NCBI GenBank assembly: GCA_902803275.1
Contig: CADCPE010000159.1
Coordinates: 1 to 5,451, forward strand
From: an uncultured Erysipelotrichaceae bacterium
GTDB taxonomy: Bacteria; Bacillota_I; Bacilli_A; Erysipelotrichales; Erysipelotrichaceae
DNA: 5,451 nt
Direction of reading: 5' to 3'
Shown piece after piece: positions 1 through 5,451 of this stretch. Each line of letters opens with the position of its first letter. The stretch's first letter is position 1. Under the pieces are notes generated by a model that saw only the letters and a program-made list of their open reading frames with translations, was not told where the DNA came from and did not search any database. The position numbers were made by a program, and so were the translations under genes.

Positions 1-522
1 GGATTTATCGGTGTTTTCTTTGAATTCTATGCATTCCTTGGAAAGAAGGATGACATCATTCTTCTTGATCAAAGTGAAACGGGAATGCGTCTGCTGGATC
101 TCGACAACAGCCTTGTCTTCATCCTTGTATGCTTCGATCCTGATATAGAGAGTCGGAACATCCCTGGCAAGATGGACTTTGATTTTTATATCCTGAAGAT
201 GCTTCTTCAAAGCATTTCTTTGTTCATCGCTGACTTTGGAGATGACCTGCAGTCCGACATCCGGATCGCCTGCACTCATGCCTAAAACAACAGCTGTATC
301 GATCCCTCTGATGCCTCCGGAATTAGGCACGACAACTGCTTTGACATTCTTGATGATATTCCCCGAACAGTAGACATCCGCCTTTTCAGGCAAACCGCCG
401 AGGACCTGTGCCGCCTTCGCTCCGGCTAAAGCCAGGGCGATCGGCTCCGTACAGCCGGTAGCTTCCTGAAGTTCTTCTTCAAGGATCTTCTTATAGGAGC
501 TTTGAATTCTAGAGTCCAGCAT
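1..522 (-). CDS. UPF0597 / CyuA-type L-cysteine desulfidase-like protein, N-terminal part (runs off left edge)
   Basis: The first 174 residues are visible; the family is usually somewhat over 400 residues, so roughly 60% lies outside the window. Seen: the family hallmark GCTEPIALALAGAKA begins at residue 23, followed by YCSGNIIKNVKSV (51-63) and VPNSGG (65-70). Known: characterised members (M. jannaschii L-cysteine desulfidase, E. coli CyuA/YhaM) are oxygen-sensitive cytosolic [4Fe-4S] enzymes that split L-cysteine into pyruvate, ammonia and sulfide. The Cys of the GCTEP motif, here Cys24, is a cluster ligand; the other ligand cysteines would be in the missing part. The domain is related to the L-serine dehydratase alpha fold. 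The start at 522 is chosen because a strong GGAGGAGGG site sits 8 nt upstream and the hallmark lies at the expected distance. The gene overlaps the end of the URO-D gene by 14 nt, implying co-translation. The family is sure; the exact substrate (cysteine, serine or a derivative) is not, so no symbol is given. Confidence 0.88.
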   Translation of the reverse strand, partial: MLDSRIQSSYKKILEEELQEATGCTEPIALALAGAKAAQVLGGLPEKADVYCSGNIIKNVKAVVVPNSGGIRGIDTAVVLGMSAGDPDVGLQVISKVSDEQRNALKKHLQDIKIKVHLARDVPTLYIRIEAYKDEDKAVVEIQQTHSRFTLIKKNDVILLSKECIEFKENTDKS

Positions 523-1567
523 CGACAATGCCCTCCTCCATGACAACTTCATTCATCAGTGTGAAGACATATCTGTCAACATCCATCGGCAGAGCGCAGC
601 CCGGCGCAAGGACGACGCGTTTATCGAAGCTCTGATCGATGACGGTTCTTAATCTCCTGCGGAAGAATTCCTTAAGTTCATCGCGATTGTTGTTCTCGTT
701 GTAGTAATCATAATGTCTGGCCAGACCGGTAATCAGGATCTTGTCGCTCATGGCTCTGACTTCTTCTACTGAAGAGATAGTATCGGAATCAAGCCCCGGT
801 ACGCAGTTCTCCCAGCTGAAAGCCTGAACGTCATAATCCAGGCACTTGTCAAACATCAGATTGTTTTCTCCATGCACATGCAGGATGTTGAACCAGGTCT
901 TATCCTTTATGTAAGAGAGGATTTCCTTGTCATAAGGCGCACAGAATTCATCATACAGTTCATCGCTGATGACGTTTCTGGAAGCGTACTGATTCGCAAA
1001 GAAAATGCCGTCGATGTGTGCATCGTCCATCAGCATATCCAGATAGTTTTTGGTGCTTTCAACTATTTTCTTCAGGGCTTCGTGAACTTCCTTCTTGTGT
1101 TCCTTCATCAAAGGCAGAGTCTTCTCATTGGTTCCGCGGCTCATCAGTTCCTGCAGAGTCGTCAAAGGAGTGAAGATCGTTGAAATGACCGGTTTTTCAT
1201 CCCTGTAATGTTCGACCAGGTTTTTTGCGACTGCCGTTTCTCTGACAAAGACCGGATTGTCCTTGCCCAGAATCTGCAGATTGTTCAAAGTCTCAAGATC
1301 TCTGATCGGATATCTGTTGATGACACCGTACCAGTGTGTAAGATCTTTTGACAGAGTTATGTCACCGCCCCATGCTTCCGGCGGATAATGCCCGGTGGAC
1401 ATGATCTTGATAAAATCCCAGCCGCAGTACTCCGTTACATAGATGGTCGCTCTGGTCATGTCTTTTACATTGTGGTCGACCATCGGCATATGTACCCAGC
1501 CACTGACGCCAATCCTGTCAAACGGTTCATGAGCGATCATGGCTTTAAAACGCTGTCTGCTGTTCAT
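509..1567 (-). CDS. URO-D superfamily protein (MtaA/CmuA-like methyltransferase type, not HemE)
   Basis: A complete 352-residue cytosolic protein, the usual length for one URO-D TIM-barrel domain. Seen: the N-terminus (RQRFKAMIAHEPFDRIGV, residues 4-21) matches the typical URO-D opening of the form RERxxxxxxxxEPxDRxPV. A conserved segment HVHGEN is at 230-235, and LAPGCALP is at 320-327. Known: in MtaA-type methyl-corrinoid:thiol methyltransferases a His-x-Cys pair plus a later Cys in the GC segment bind the catalytic zinc. Here the pattern is His230-x-His232 ... Cys324, so a metal site looks kept but with Cys replaced by His. The arginine-rich MRQAGR motif of true uroporphyrinogen decarboxylase is absent and no haem genes are nearby, so HemE is unlikely. 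The gene starts 3 nt after livF and its GGAGG site (1575-1579) lies in the last codons of livF. Methyl transfer is inferred from the family; the methyl donor and acceptor are unknown, and no corrinoid protein is seen in the window. Confidence 0.85.
   Translation of the reverse strand: MNSRQRFKAMIAHEPFDRIGVSGWVHMPMVDHNVKDMTRATIYVTEYCGWDFIKIMSTGHYPPEAWGGDITLSKDLTHWYGVINRYPIRDLETLNNLQILGKDNPVFVRETAVAKNLVEHYRDEKPVISTIFTPLTTLQELMSRGTNEKTLPLMKEHKKEVHEALKKIVESTKNYLDMLMDDAHIDGIFFANQYASRNVISDELYDEFCAPYDKEILSYIKDKTWFNILHVHGENNLMFDKCLDYDVQAFSWENCVPGLDSDTISSVEEVRAMSDKILITGLARHYDYYNENNNRDELKEFFRRRLRTVIDQSFDKRVVLAPGCALPMDVDRYVFTLMNEVVMEEGIVDAGL
531..539 (-). promoter_or_regulatory. Ribosome binding site that decides the start of the UPF0597 gene
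   Basis: GGAGGAGGG, encoded by Glu-Glu-Gly near the end of the URO-D protein, stands 8 nt before the ATG at 522. It supports that start and the 14-nt overlap of the two genes. Confidence 0.8.
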
Positions 1568-1570
1568 AGT

Positions 1571-2275
1571 CTATCCTCCGAGATAACTCTTGATGATCAC
1601 ATCGTTATTGAGCAGTTCTTCGCCTGTTCCTTCGATCGTTATCTCACCTGTCTCCAGAGCATAGGCACGATCGGAGATCTCCAGGGCAGCCATGGCATTC
1701 TGTTCAACAAGCAGGATCGTCGTACCCTGATGGTTTATCTCGTTGATCAGATCAAAGATCTGTTCAACCAGGATCGGACTAAGACCCAAGGAAGGTTCAT
1801 CCAGCATCAGGATCTTCGGTTCAGACATCAGAGCTCTGCCGATCGCCAGCATCTGCTGCTCGCCGCCGGAAAGTGTACCGGCAAGCTGTTTCTGTCTGTC
1901 TTTGATCTGCGGGAACAGTTCAAAGACTTTCTCATAGTTGCGTTTATTGAGTTCCTTATCGAATACGGTATAGGCACCCATCAAGAGGTTTTCTTCAACA
2001 GTGAACTTCGGGAAGATCTGTCTTCCTTCCGGACACAGAATGATGCCTCTTTTAACACGGTCACGCGGAGTGAGCTTGGTGATGTCTTCCCCTTCAAAGA
2101 TGATCTCGCCCATCTTCGGTCTTAATGTTCCGGCCAAAGTATTCATGAGCGTAGATTTTCCGGCACCGTTGGCACCGATGAAGGCAAGGATCTCGCCTTT
2201 CTCAACATGGAAAGAGACACCTCTTAAAGCTTTGATATTGCCGTAATAGGTATGCAGATTATTTACTTGCAGCAT
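1571..2275 (-). CDS. livF: Branched-chain amino acid type ABC importer, ATPase LivF
   Basis: A 234-residue cytoplasmic ATP-binding subunit, the usual LivF length. It pairs with LivG to drive import through LivH/LivM. Seen in order: Walker A GANGAGKST at 34-42, the LivF-specific Q-loop region PEGRQIF at 82-88, ABC signature LSGGEQQ at 135-141, Walker B ILMLDEP at 155-161, and LLVEQN at 188-193. In that last motif a Gln stands where most ABC ATPases have the switch His, which is normal for LivF. The reading frame is open up to an earlier ATG at 2365. The start at 2275 is preferred because AAAGGAG lies 6 nt upstream and the protein then begins with the family-typical MLQVNNLHTYYG. With this start the gene overlaps the livG end by 17 nt. 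It is followed 3 nt later by the URO-D gene. The family is certain; the transported solute cannot be read from this subunit. Confidence 0.96.
   Translation of the reverse strand: MLQVNNLHTYYGNIKALRGVSFHVEKGEILAFIGANGAGKSTLMNTLAGTLRPKMGEIIFEGEDITKLTPRDRVKRGIILCPEGRQIFPKFTVEENLLMGAYTVFDKELNKRNYEKVFELFPQIKDRQKQLAGTLSGGEQQMLAIGRALMSEPKILMLDEPSLGLSPILVEQIFDLINEINHQGTTILLVEQNAMAALEISDRAYALETGEITIEGTGEELLNNDVIIKSYLGG
1575..1579 (-). promoter_or_regulatory. Ribosome binding site of the URO-D gene, inside the livF end
   Basis: GGAGG, formed by the two C-terminal Gly codons of livF, stands 7 nt before the ATG at 1567. It ties translation of this enzyme gene to that of the transporter. Confidence 0.75.
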
Positions 2276-3041
2276 TGCGTGCTCCTTTCCTGCCCAGATA
2301 TGCTTCAATGACTTCCGGATTGGTCTGAACTTCTTCCGGTCTTCCTTCACAGATCTTGGCACCATGGTTCAATACGACGATCTTGTCGGAGATATCCATG
2401 ACCAGTTTCATATCGTGCTCAATCAGCAGGATGCCCTTGACATCTTTCAGCAACGATTTAATAAAGAGACTGAGTTCTTTCTTTTCGACCGGGTTCATGC
2501 CGGCAGCCGGTTCATCCAGCAGAAGGATCTTCGGCTGGGCGGCCAGAGCACGTCCGATCTCCAGTTTCCTCTGTTTGCCATATGGCAGACTGGTTGAACG
2601 ATCGTAGCGGTATTCGCTCAGATCGACTCTTTGCAGGATCTGGCCGACTTCTTCCCTGGCCTTCTTCTCCCAGGAATTCTTCTTGGGATTCGGGAACAGC
2701 GAAAGGAATGGCCCATATTCGATCCTGTGCTGCATGCCGATCAGAACGTTGTCTTCAACAGACATGTTGGAGAAAAGTCTGATGTTCTGGAAGGTACGGC
2801 TCAGGCCCTTTTCAACAACGGCATCCGTCGATTTGCCGGTGATATCTTCACCATCAAGGATCACCTGTCCTTCATTCGGTGTATAGAAACCTGTCAGCAG
2901 GTTGATGACGGTCGTCTTGCCGGCACCGTTAGGACCGATCAGGGAAGTGACCTGTCCTTCCTCCATGGTGAAACTCAGATTATCGACAGCGACCAGTCCG
3001 CCGAAACGGATCGTCAGATTTTTTACTTCAAGTAATGACAT
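2259..3041 (-). CDS. livG: Branched-chain amino acid type ABC importer, ATPase LivG
   Basis: A 260-residue cytoplasmic ATPase, normal LivG length. Seen: Walker A GPNGAGKTT at 36-44, Q-loop TFQNIRLF at 83-90, a degenerate signature LPYGKQRKLEI at 152-162, Walker B ILLLDEP at 172-178, and the switch IEHDM at 207-211 with His209. The LPYGKQ form in place of LSGGQ is typical of LivG (E. coli has LAYGQQ), so it is not a defect. The C-terminal tail after about residue 230 (EGRPEEVQTNPEVIEAYLG) is the short LivG-specific extension. The start is supported by a near-perfect AGGAGGTG site encoded by the last sense codons and stop of livM, whose stop codon is only 2 nt upstream. The 3' end overlaps livF by 17 nt. 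It forms an ATPase pair with LivF; the family call is essentially certain, the substrate is not determined here. Confidence 0.97.
   Translation of the reverse strand: MSLLEVKNLTIRFGGLVAVDNLSFTMEEGQVTSLIGPNGAGKTTVINLLTGFYTPNEGQVILDGEDITGKSTDAVVEKGLSRTFQNIRLFSNMSVEDNVLIGMQHRIEYGPFLSLFPNPKKNSWEKKAREEVGQILQRVDLSEYRYDRSTSLPYGKQRKLEIGRALAAQPKILLLDEPAAGMNPVEKKELSLFIKSLLKDVKGILLIEHDMKLVMDISDKIVVLNHGAKICEGRPEEVQTNPEVIEAYLGRKGARNAASK
2282..2288 (-). promoter_or_regulatory. Ribosome binding site that decides the livF start
   Basis: AAAGGAG lies 6 nt before the ATG at 2275. It sits inside the livG 3' coding region. Its presence, with the family-typical N-terminus, argues for this start over the in-frame ATG at 2365. 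Confidence 0.8.
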
Positions 3042-3043
3042 AA

Positions 3044-4033
3044 TTACACCTCCTGATCTGCTGTCTTTTTGTGCAGCAGTCTGGCGAAGAAATTCCTGAC
3101 GCTCTGCTTAAGTTTGAGGCCAGGAATTGAGTGGTTCAGCCACATGACTATGACAAGCACCATGCCGTAGGCGATCATTCGATATTTGAAAAGGAATTCG
3201 AATCTTCTCAGATATTCCGGCAATATCGTCAGGAAAAGTGCACCGATCAGTGTACCGGTGAAATTGCCCAGACCGCCGACAACGACGATACTGATGCAGT
3301 TGAAACTCAGATTCGCATTGAAAGTAGCTGGTTCAACATAGGTCATCAGGTGCGCATAAAGGCTTCCGGCAATACCGGCAATAATAGCCGAGATCGTGAA
3401 AACGATGACCTTGTTCGGGAAAAGCTTGATGCCCATCGCCTCAGCAGCGATCGAGTCATCTCTCATGGCCTGCAGGTTTCTTCCAAGCTTGGATTCGACC
3501 AGCCATTTGAGGAAGATGTACGTCAGGATGACAAAGATCAATGTGAAATAGAAGAACTGGATCTTTGTCTTGAAACGGAAGCCGAATAAAGTGATATTAG
3601 GAATTCCGACGATACCCATCTGTCCCAGTGTGACAGGATCCCAGTTTCTGATGATCAGGTTGACGATCTCCGCAAATGACAGGGTGATGATCGTTACATA
3701 ACGTCCGGTGATCCTTGACATCGGTAATGCCAGCAATAAGCCGGCCAATCCCGTGATCAGGATGACAAAGATGAAGTTGGTGGAATAATCCCAGCCAAAG
3801 TGATACCACAGACAGGCTGTCGTATAGGCGCCGATACTGTAGAAAGCCGCGTGGCCGAAGGAAACCGTTCCGCCGATACCCATTAAAAGGTTCAGCGACA
3901 TGGCAAAGATCATGTTCAGTTCACAGCTGATAAGAACTCTGAGCTGGTATGGATCGGTAACAAAAGGTGCAACAGCCATGCCGGCCATGATGACAATGAA
4001 AATGATTGTTCTTGTGTCTAGATACTTTTTCAT
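3044..4033 (-). CDS. livM: Branched-chain amino acid type ABC importer, permease LivM
   Basis: A 329-residue integral membrane permease, the usual length. With LivH it forms the transmembrane pathway. Seen: a hydrophobic protein with about eight to ten membrane segments, roughly 9-27, 33-55, 60-78, 87-105, 112-130, 158-178, 207-229, 246-273 and 284-300. The signature SFGHAAFYSIGAYTTA spans 58-73, the external TLGQMGIVGIP segment 135-145, and the ATPase-contacting cytoplasmic loop GRNLQAMRDDSIAAEAMGI 184-202. GGLGNFTGTLIGA (253-265) is also family-typical. The C-terminal tail after about 305 is basic and probably cytoplasmic. The start at 4033 follows the livH stop by 3 nt. Its ribosome binding site is weaker than those of its neighbours (AAGGTG, 6 nt upstream, inside the livH end), so it may depend on coupling to livH translation. 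The family is certain; the solute is unknown. Confidence 0.96.
   Translation of the reverse strand: MKKYLDTRTIIFIVIMAGMAVAPFVTDPYQLRVLISCELNMIFAMSLNLLMGIGGTVSFGHAAFYSIGAYTTACLWYHFGWDYSTNFIFVILITGLAGLLLALPMSRITGRYVTIITLSFAEIVNLIIRNWDPVTLGQMGIVGIPNITLFGFRFKTKIQFFYFTLIFVILTYIFLKWLVESKLGRNLQAMRDDSIAAEAMGIKLFPNKVIVFTISAIIAGIAGSLYAHLMTYVEPATFNANLSFNCISIVVVGGLGNFTGTLIGALFLTILPEYLRRFEFLFKYRMIAYGMVLVIVMWLNHSIPGLKLKQSVRNFFARLLHKKTADQEV
3047..3054 (-). promoter_or_regulatory. Strong ribosome binding site of livG, inside the livM end
   Basis: AGGAGGTG, almost the full anti-16S complement, is encoded by the last residues (Gln-Glu-Val) of livM and lies 5 nt before the livG ATG at 3041. It fixes that start and couples the two genes. 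Confidence 0.8.
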
Positions 4034-4036
4034 ATA

Positions 4037-4918
4037 CTACACCTTCTTCTGTTCTTTCTTGCCGAAGATTCCCGTTGGCTTGATGATCAATACCAGGATC
4101 AGGATACCAAAGCTGATAAAGTTGGAAGCTGACATTGACCAGTAGCCGGATACCAGGTTCTCCGCGATCGCCAGGATATAACCGCCGACAACAGCGCCTT
4201 TAAGTTCACCGATACCGCCCAAGACCGTTGCGGCAAAGGCTTTGTTTCCGATAGCCGAACCGACGGAGATAGAGATCGATTTAAGATACATGCAGTAAGC
4301 AACGCCACTGACTGCCGCCAGCATCGAACCGACGGCAAACGAGATACCGATCAGCGTGTTTACCGGCATGCCCATCAGATGGCAGGCTCTGATATTCTGC
4401 GATAAGGCTCTGAGTCCGCGTCCGACTCTGTTGTGCTGAGTGAACCAGGACATAAAGCCGAGTATGCAAAGCGTTGTCAATATTATGATGATCTGAATGG
4501 CACTTGTTCTGGCGCCGAACAGATCTATATATTTACCATCCAGCAGCGTTGGGAACTGCTTGATCTCACTGCCGAATGTTCCCTGACAAATTTGTTCCAG
4601 GATCGTCTTGACACCGATCGAAGATATCAGTGCATAGGTATTGCTGTCACCTTTTTCTCTGATTGGTCTGATAGCGATGATTTCAATGATGTAGCCGATC
4701 ATGCCGGCTGCCATTAAAGTCAGAATAAATGTAAGTGCTATGGATGATCCTGTTAAAGATGTATAAAGCGCATAGAAAATAACTGCACTTGTTAAGAATA
4801 CAGCTGCATTTGACATATTGATCAGCTGCAGAATCGAATAGATCAATGAATAGCCTATGGCTGTCAATGCATAAATGGATCCCTGAGATAAGCCATTTAC
4901 TAATATTTGCAATAACAT
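4037..4918 (-). CDS. livH: Branched-chain amino acid type ABC importer, permease LivH
   Basis: A 293-residue integral membrane permease, the normal length, partner of LivM. Seen: the N-terminal segment NGLSQGSIYALTAIGYSLIY (8-27), the cytoplasmic coupling loop GRGLRALSQNIRACHLMGM (166-184), VLGGIGELKGAVVGG (232-246), and the C-terminal PTGIFGKKE (281-289). All align in order with LivH of E. coli as I recall it. About eight membrane segments are visible (roughly 5-30, 37-55, 60-83, 94-110, 140-158, 187-211, 228-252, 263-280). One oddity: the family motif INFAHGE after the first segment reads INMSNAA here (33-39), losing the His and the Gly. The frame and all other motifs are intact, so this looks like a lineage or substrate difference, not decay. 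The start is supported by AAAGGAG 6 nt upstream. It is the first gene after the binding protein, separated from it by a 76-base gap with a stem-loop. Confidence 0.95.
   Translation of the reverse strand: MLLQILVNGLSQGSIYALTAIGYSLIYSILQLINMSNAAVFLTSAVIFYALYTSLTGSSIALTFILTLMAAGMIGYIIEIIAIRPIREKGDSNTYALISSIGVKTILEQICQGTFGSEIKQFPTLLDGKYIDLFGARTSAIQIIIILTTLCILGFMSWFTQHNRVGRGLRALSQNIRACHLMGMPVNTLIGISFAVGSMLAAVSGVAYCMYLKSISISVGSAIGNKAFAATVLGGIGELKGAVVGGYILAIAENLVSGYWSMSASNFISFGILILVLIIKPTGIFGKKEQKKV
4040..4045 (-). promoter_or_regulatory. Weak ribosome binding site of livM, inside the livH end
   Basis: AAGGTG, 6 nt before the livM ATG at 4033, is encoded by the last codons (Lys-Val) of livH. It is weaker than the other sites in the cluster, consistent with reinitiation by ribosomes finishing livH. 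Confidence 0.5.
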
Positions 4919-4924
4919 GAGGTT

Positions 4925-4931
4925 CTCCTTT
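4925..4931 (-). promoter_or_regulatory. Ribosome binding site of livH
   Basis: AAAGGAG on the minus strand, 6 nt before the ATG at 4918. It lies only 2 nt after the stem-loop, so folding of that hairpin could affect ribosome access. Confidence 0.8.
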
Positions 4932-4933
4932 CA

Positions 4934-4972
4934 AAACGGACTCCACTTCAGAGTCTGAAATGAAGTCCGTTT
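4934..4972 (-). terminator. Stem-loop between the binding-protein gene and livH; possible partial terminator or mRNA-stabilising hairpin
   Basis: Seen: a perfect 9-bp inverted repeat, AAACGGACT at 4934-4942 and AGTCCGTTT at 4964-4972. The inner part can form a second small stem (TTCAG 4947-4951 with CTGAA 4955-4959, 3-nt loop). An alternative pairing of ACTTCA (4945-4950) with TGAAGT (4961-4966) competes with the outer stem. In the transcript the hairpin starts about 22 nt after the binding-protein stop and is followed only by a short U-run (four U, three of them in the stem). It is therefore a weak intrinsic terminator at best. It ends 2 nt before the livH ribosome binding site. Such hairpins after an abundant binding-protein gene are known to lower downstream expression or protect the upstream mRNA 3' end; that role is inferred here. 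Confidence 0.55.
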
Positions 4973-4981
4973 GAGTCAGTA

Positions 4982-5011
4982 ATTATAAGATTGATTATTT
5001 CAGACCGGCAA
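4982..5011 (-). promoter_or_regulatory. Possible internal promoter for livHMGF and the downstream enzyme genes
   Basis: On the minus strand a perfect TATAAT lies at 4987-4982, just after the binding-protein stop codon. TTGCCG (4 of 6 matches to TTGACA) lies at 5011-5006 with an 18-nt spacer. Transcription would begin near 4975, so the RNA would open with the stem-loop at 4972-4934. The region around the -10 is locally AT-rich. Perfect -10 hexamers also occur by chance in AT-rich gaps and the -35 is only partial, so this is a candidate only. Confidence 0.33.
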
Positions 5012-5451
5012 CTGCGTCGACATCGAATGTATCGAGGATATCTTCGTAGTTGACCCACTTGAGTTCACCAGCATCGTTTCTGACGATCTGTGAGAGATAC
5101 TGTGTCTGTAATACACGACGGCCAGGACCGAATGAGATAGGACCCTGAACACCTGGGAAGTCTTTCAGAGTAGCCAGCTGGTCTCTGAATGCCTGACGGG
5201 TAGTGCCACCGTTCTTGATAGCCCAGATAGTTGTCAGCATGCAGTTGTAACCCTGGTCAGCGTATTTCTGAGTCGTATTATTGTCCTCAGCGAATTTTGC
5301 AGCGTAGAGTTCCTTGTAGAGTTCTTCGTATTCGATATATACAGGGTCATTCAGGTCTTTGGTCCTTGCATAGACACCGTATAAGTTTTCACCTAAGTCA
5401 CCTAAGTTCTGTAAAACGTTTGAAGTACGTGATTTAGAAGAAACCTGCCAA
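4995..5451 (-). CDS. livJ: ABC importer substrate-binding protein, LivJ/LivK type, C-terminal part (runs off right edge)
   Basis: The last 151 residues and the stop are visible; family members are usually 370-400 residues. The N-terminal signal or lipoprotein peptide and most of the ligand pocket therefore lie outside the window. Seen: a C-terminal lobe typical of type I periplasmic-binding proteins. It has GVYARTKDLNDPVY, then YADQGYNCMLTTIWAIKNGG and the family-typical FPGVQGPISFGPGRRVLQ close to the end. The protein ends AVAGLK. The frame is open to the window edge; an internal Met at 5240 is not the start. Known: these proteins bind an amino acid or related solute outside the membrane (tethered as lipoproteins in Gram-positives) and deliver it to LivH/LivM. 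It is adjacent to and upstream of livHMGF, the standard order. The LivJ symbol means family role only: the related binding proteins also take amides, urea, aromatic acids and others, and the part seen does not settle the ligand. Confidence 0.9.
   Translation of the reverse strand, partial: WQVSSKSRTSNVLQNLGDLGENLYGVYARTKDLNDPVYIEYEELYKELYAAKFAEDNNTTQKYADQGYNCMLTTIWAIKNGGTTRQAFRDQLATLKDFPGVQGPISFGPGRRVLQTQYLSQIVRNDAGELKWVNYEDILDTFDVDAVAGLK

Noticed and set aside
97..285. A small plus-strand frame of 66 codons starting at 85
   Set aside because: It is antisense to the conserved UPF0597 gene and shows no ribosome binding site or recognisable feature.
509..1567. Annotation as uroporphyrinogen decarboxylase HemE
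   Set aside because: The HemE substrate-binding MRQAGR motif is absent, the H-x-H...C pattern points to the methyltransferase branch, and no haem or corrinoid synthesis genes are adjacent in the window.
1388..2125. A 245-codon open frame on the plus strand across livF and the URO-D gene
   Set aside because: It lies antisense to two well-supported genes and crosses their junction, and its translation has no recognisable motif. It is a by-product of codon composition. The same holds for the plus-strand frames at 872-1183, 2631-3035 and 3131-3589.
2276..2365. An N-terminal extension of LivF of 30 residues from the ATG at 2365
   Set aside because: The extension is basic, not family-like, and would overlap livG by over 100 nt. 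The ATG at 2275 has a good ribosome binding site and gives the normal LivF N-terminus.
4995..5240. A free-standing 81-residue protein starting at the Met at 5240
   Set aside because: The same frame stays open to the window edge, and the residues before this Met continue the binding-protein C-lobe, so it is an internal Met of a partial gene.
1..5451. CRISPR arrays, tRNA or rRNA genes, insertion sequences, attachment sites
   Set aside because: Nearly all bases belong to the seven coding regions, the only gap is 76 bases, and I saw no repeat array, transposase motif or RNA gene fold on either strand.

Overview
This window is one strand-consistent gene cluster, read entirely on the minus strand. 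It carries a complete set of membrane and ATPase genes for a branched-chain amino acid type ABC importer (the HAAT/LIV family), followed by two enzyme genes. The strong AGGAGG-type ribosome binding sites, tight gene packing and the protein families suggest a Bacillota (Firmicutes) bacterium, probably an anaerobe of the Clostridia/Erysipelotrichia kind. The [4Fe-4S] desulfidase-type enzyme and the MtaA-like URO-D protein fit an anaerobe. I cannot assign a genus from the sequence alone.

In the direction of transcription (right to left) the layout is as follows. The C-terminal 151 residues of a LivJ/LivK-type substrate-binding protein are at the right edge. A short intergenic region of 76 bases follows, with a stem-loop and a possible internal promoter. 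Then come livH (permease), livM (permease), livG (ATPase) and livF (ATPase), a URO-D superfamily protein of the methyltransferase kind rather than HemE, and the N-terminal 174 residues of an UPF0597/CyuA-type L-cysteine desulfidase-like protein, cut by the left edge. From livH onward neighbouring genes are separated by 2-3 nt or overlap by 14-17 nt, and most ribosome binding sites lie inside the last codons of the gene before. This points to one translationally coupled transcript. There is no gene-free stretch longer than 76 bases.

Taken together, the binding protein captures a solute outside the membrane, LivH/LivM form the channel and LivG/LivF power it. The two co-transcribed enzymes suggest that the imported solute is then processed. 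A methyl-transfer enzyme followed by a thiol/hydroxy amino acid lyase would fit catabolism of a methylated or otherwise substituted amino acid such as an S-methyl or thioether compound. That is a hypothesis from gene order, not something the sequence proves. The most notable points are this transporter-enzyme linkage, the H-x-H...C variant of the metal site in the URO-D protein, the altered signature motif in LivH, and the promoter/hairpin arrangement in front of livH.
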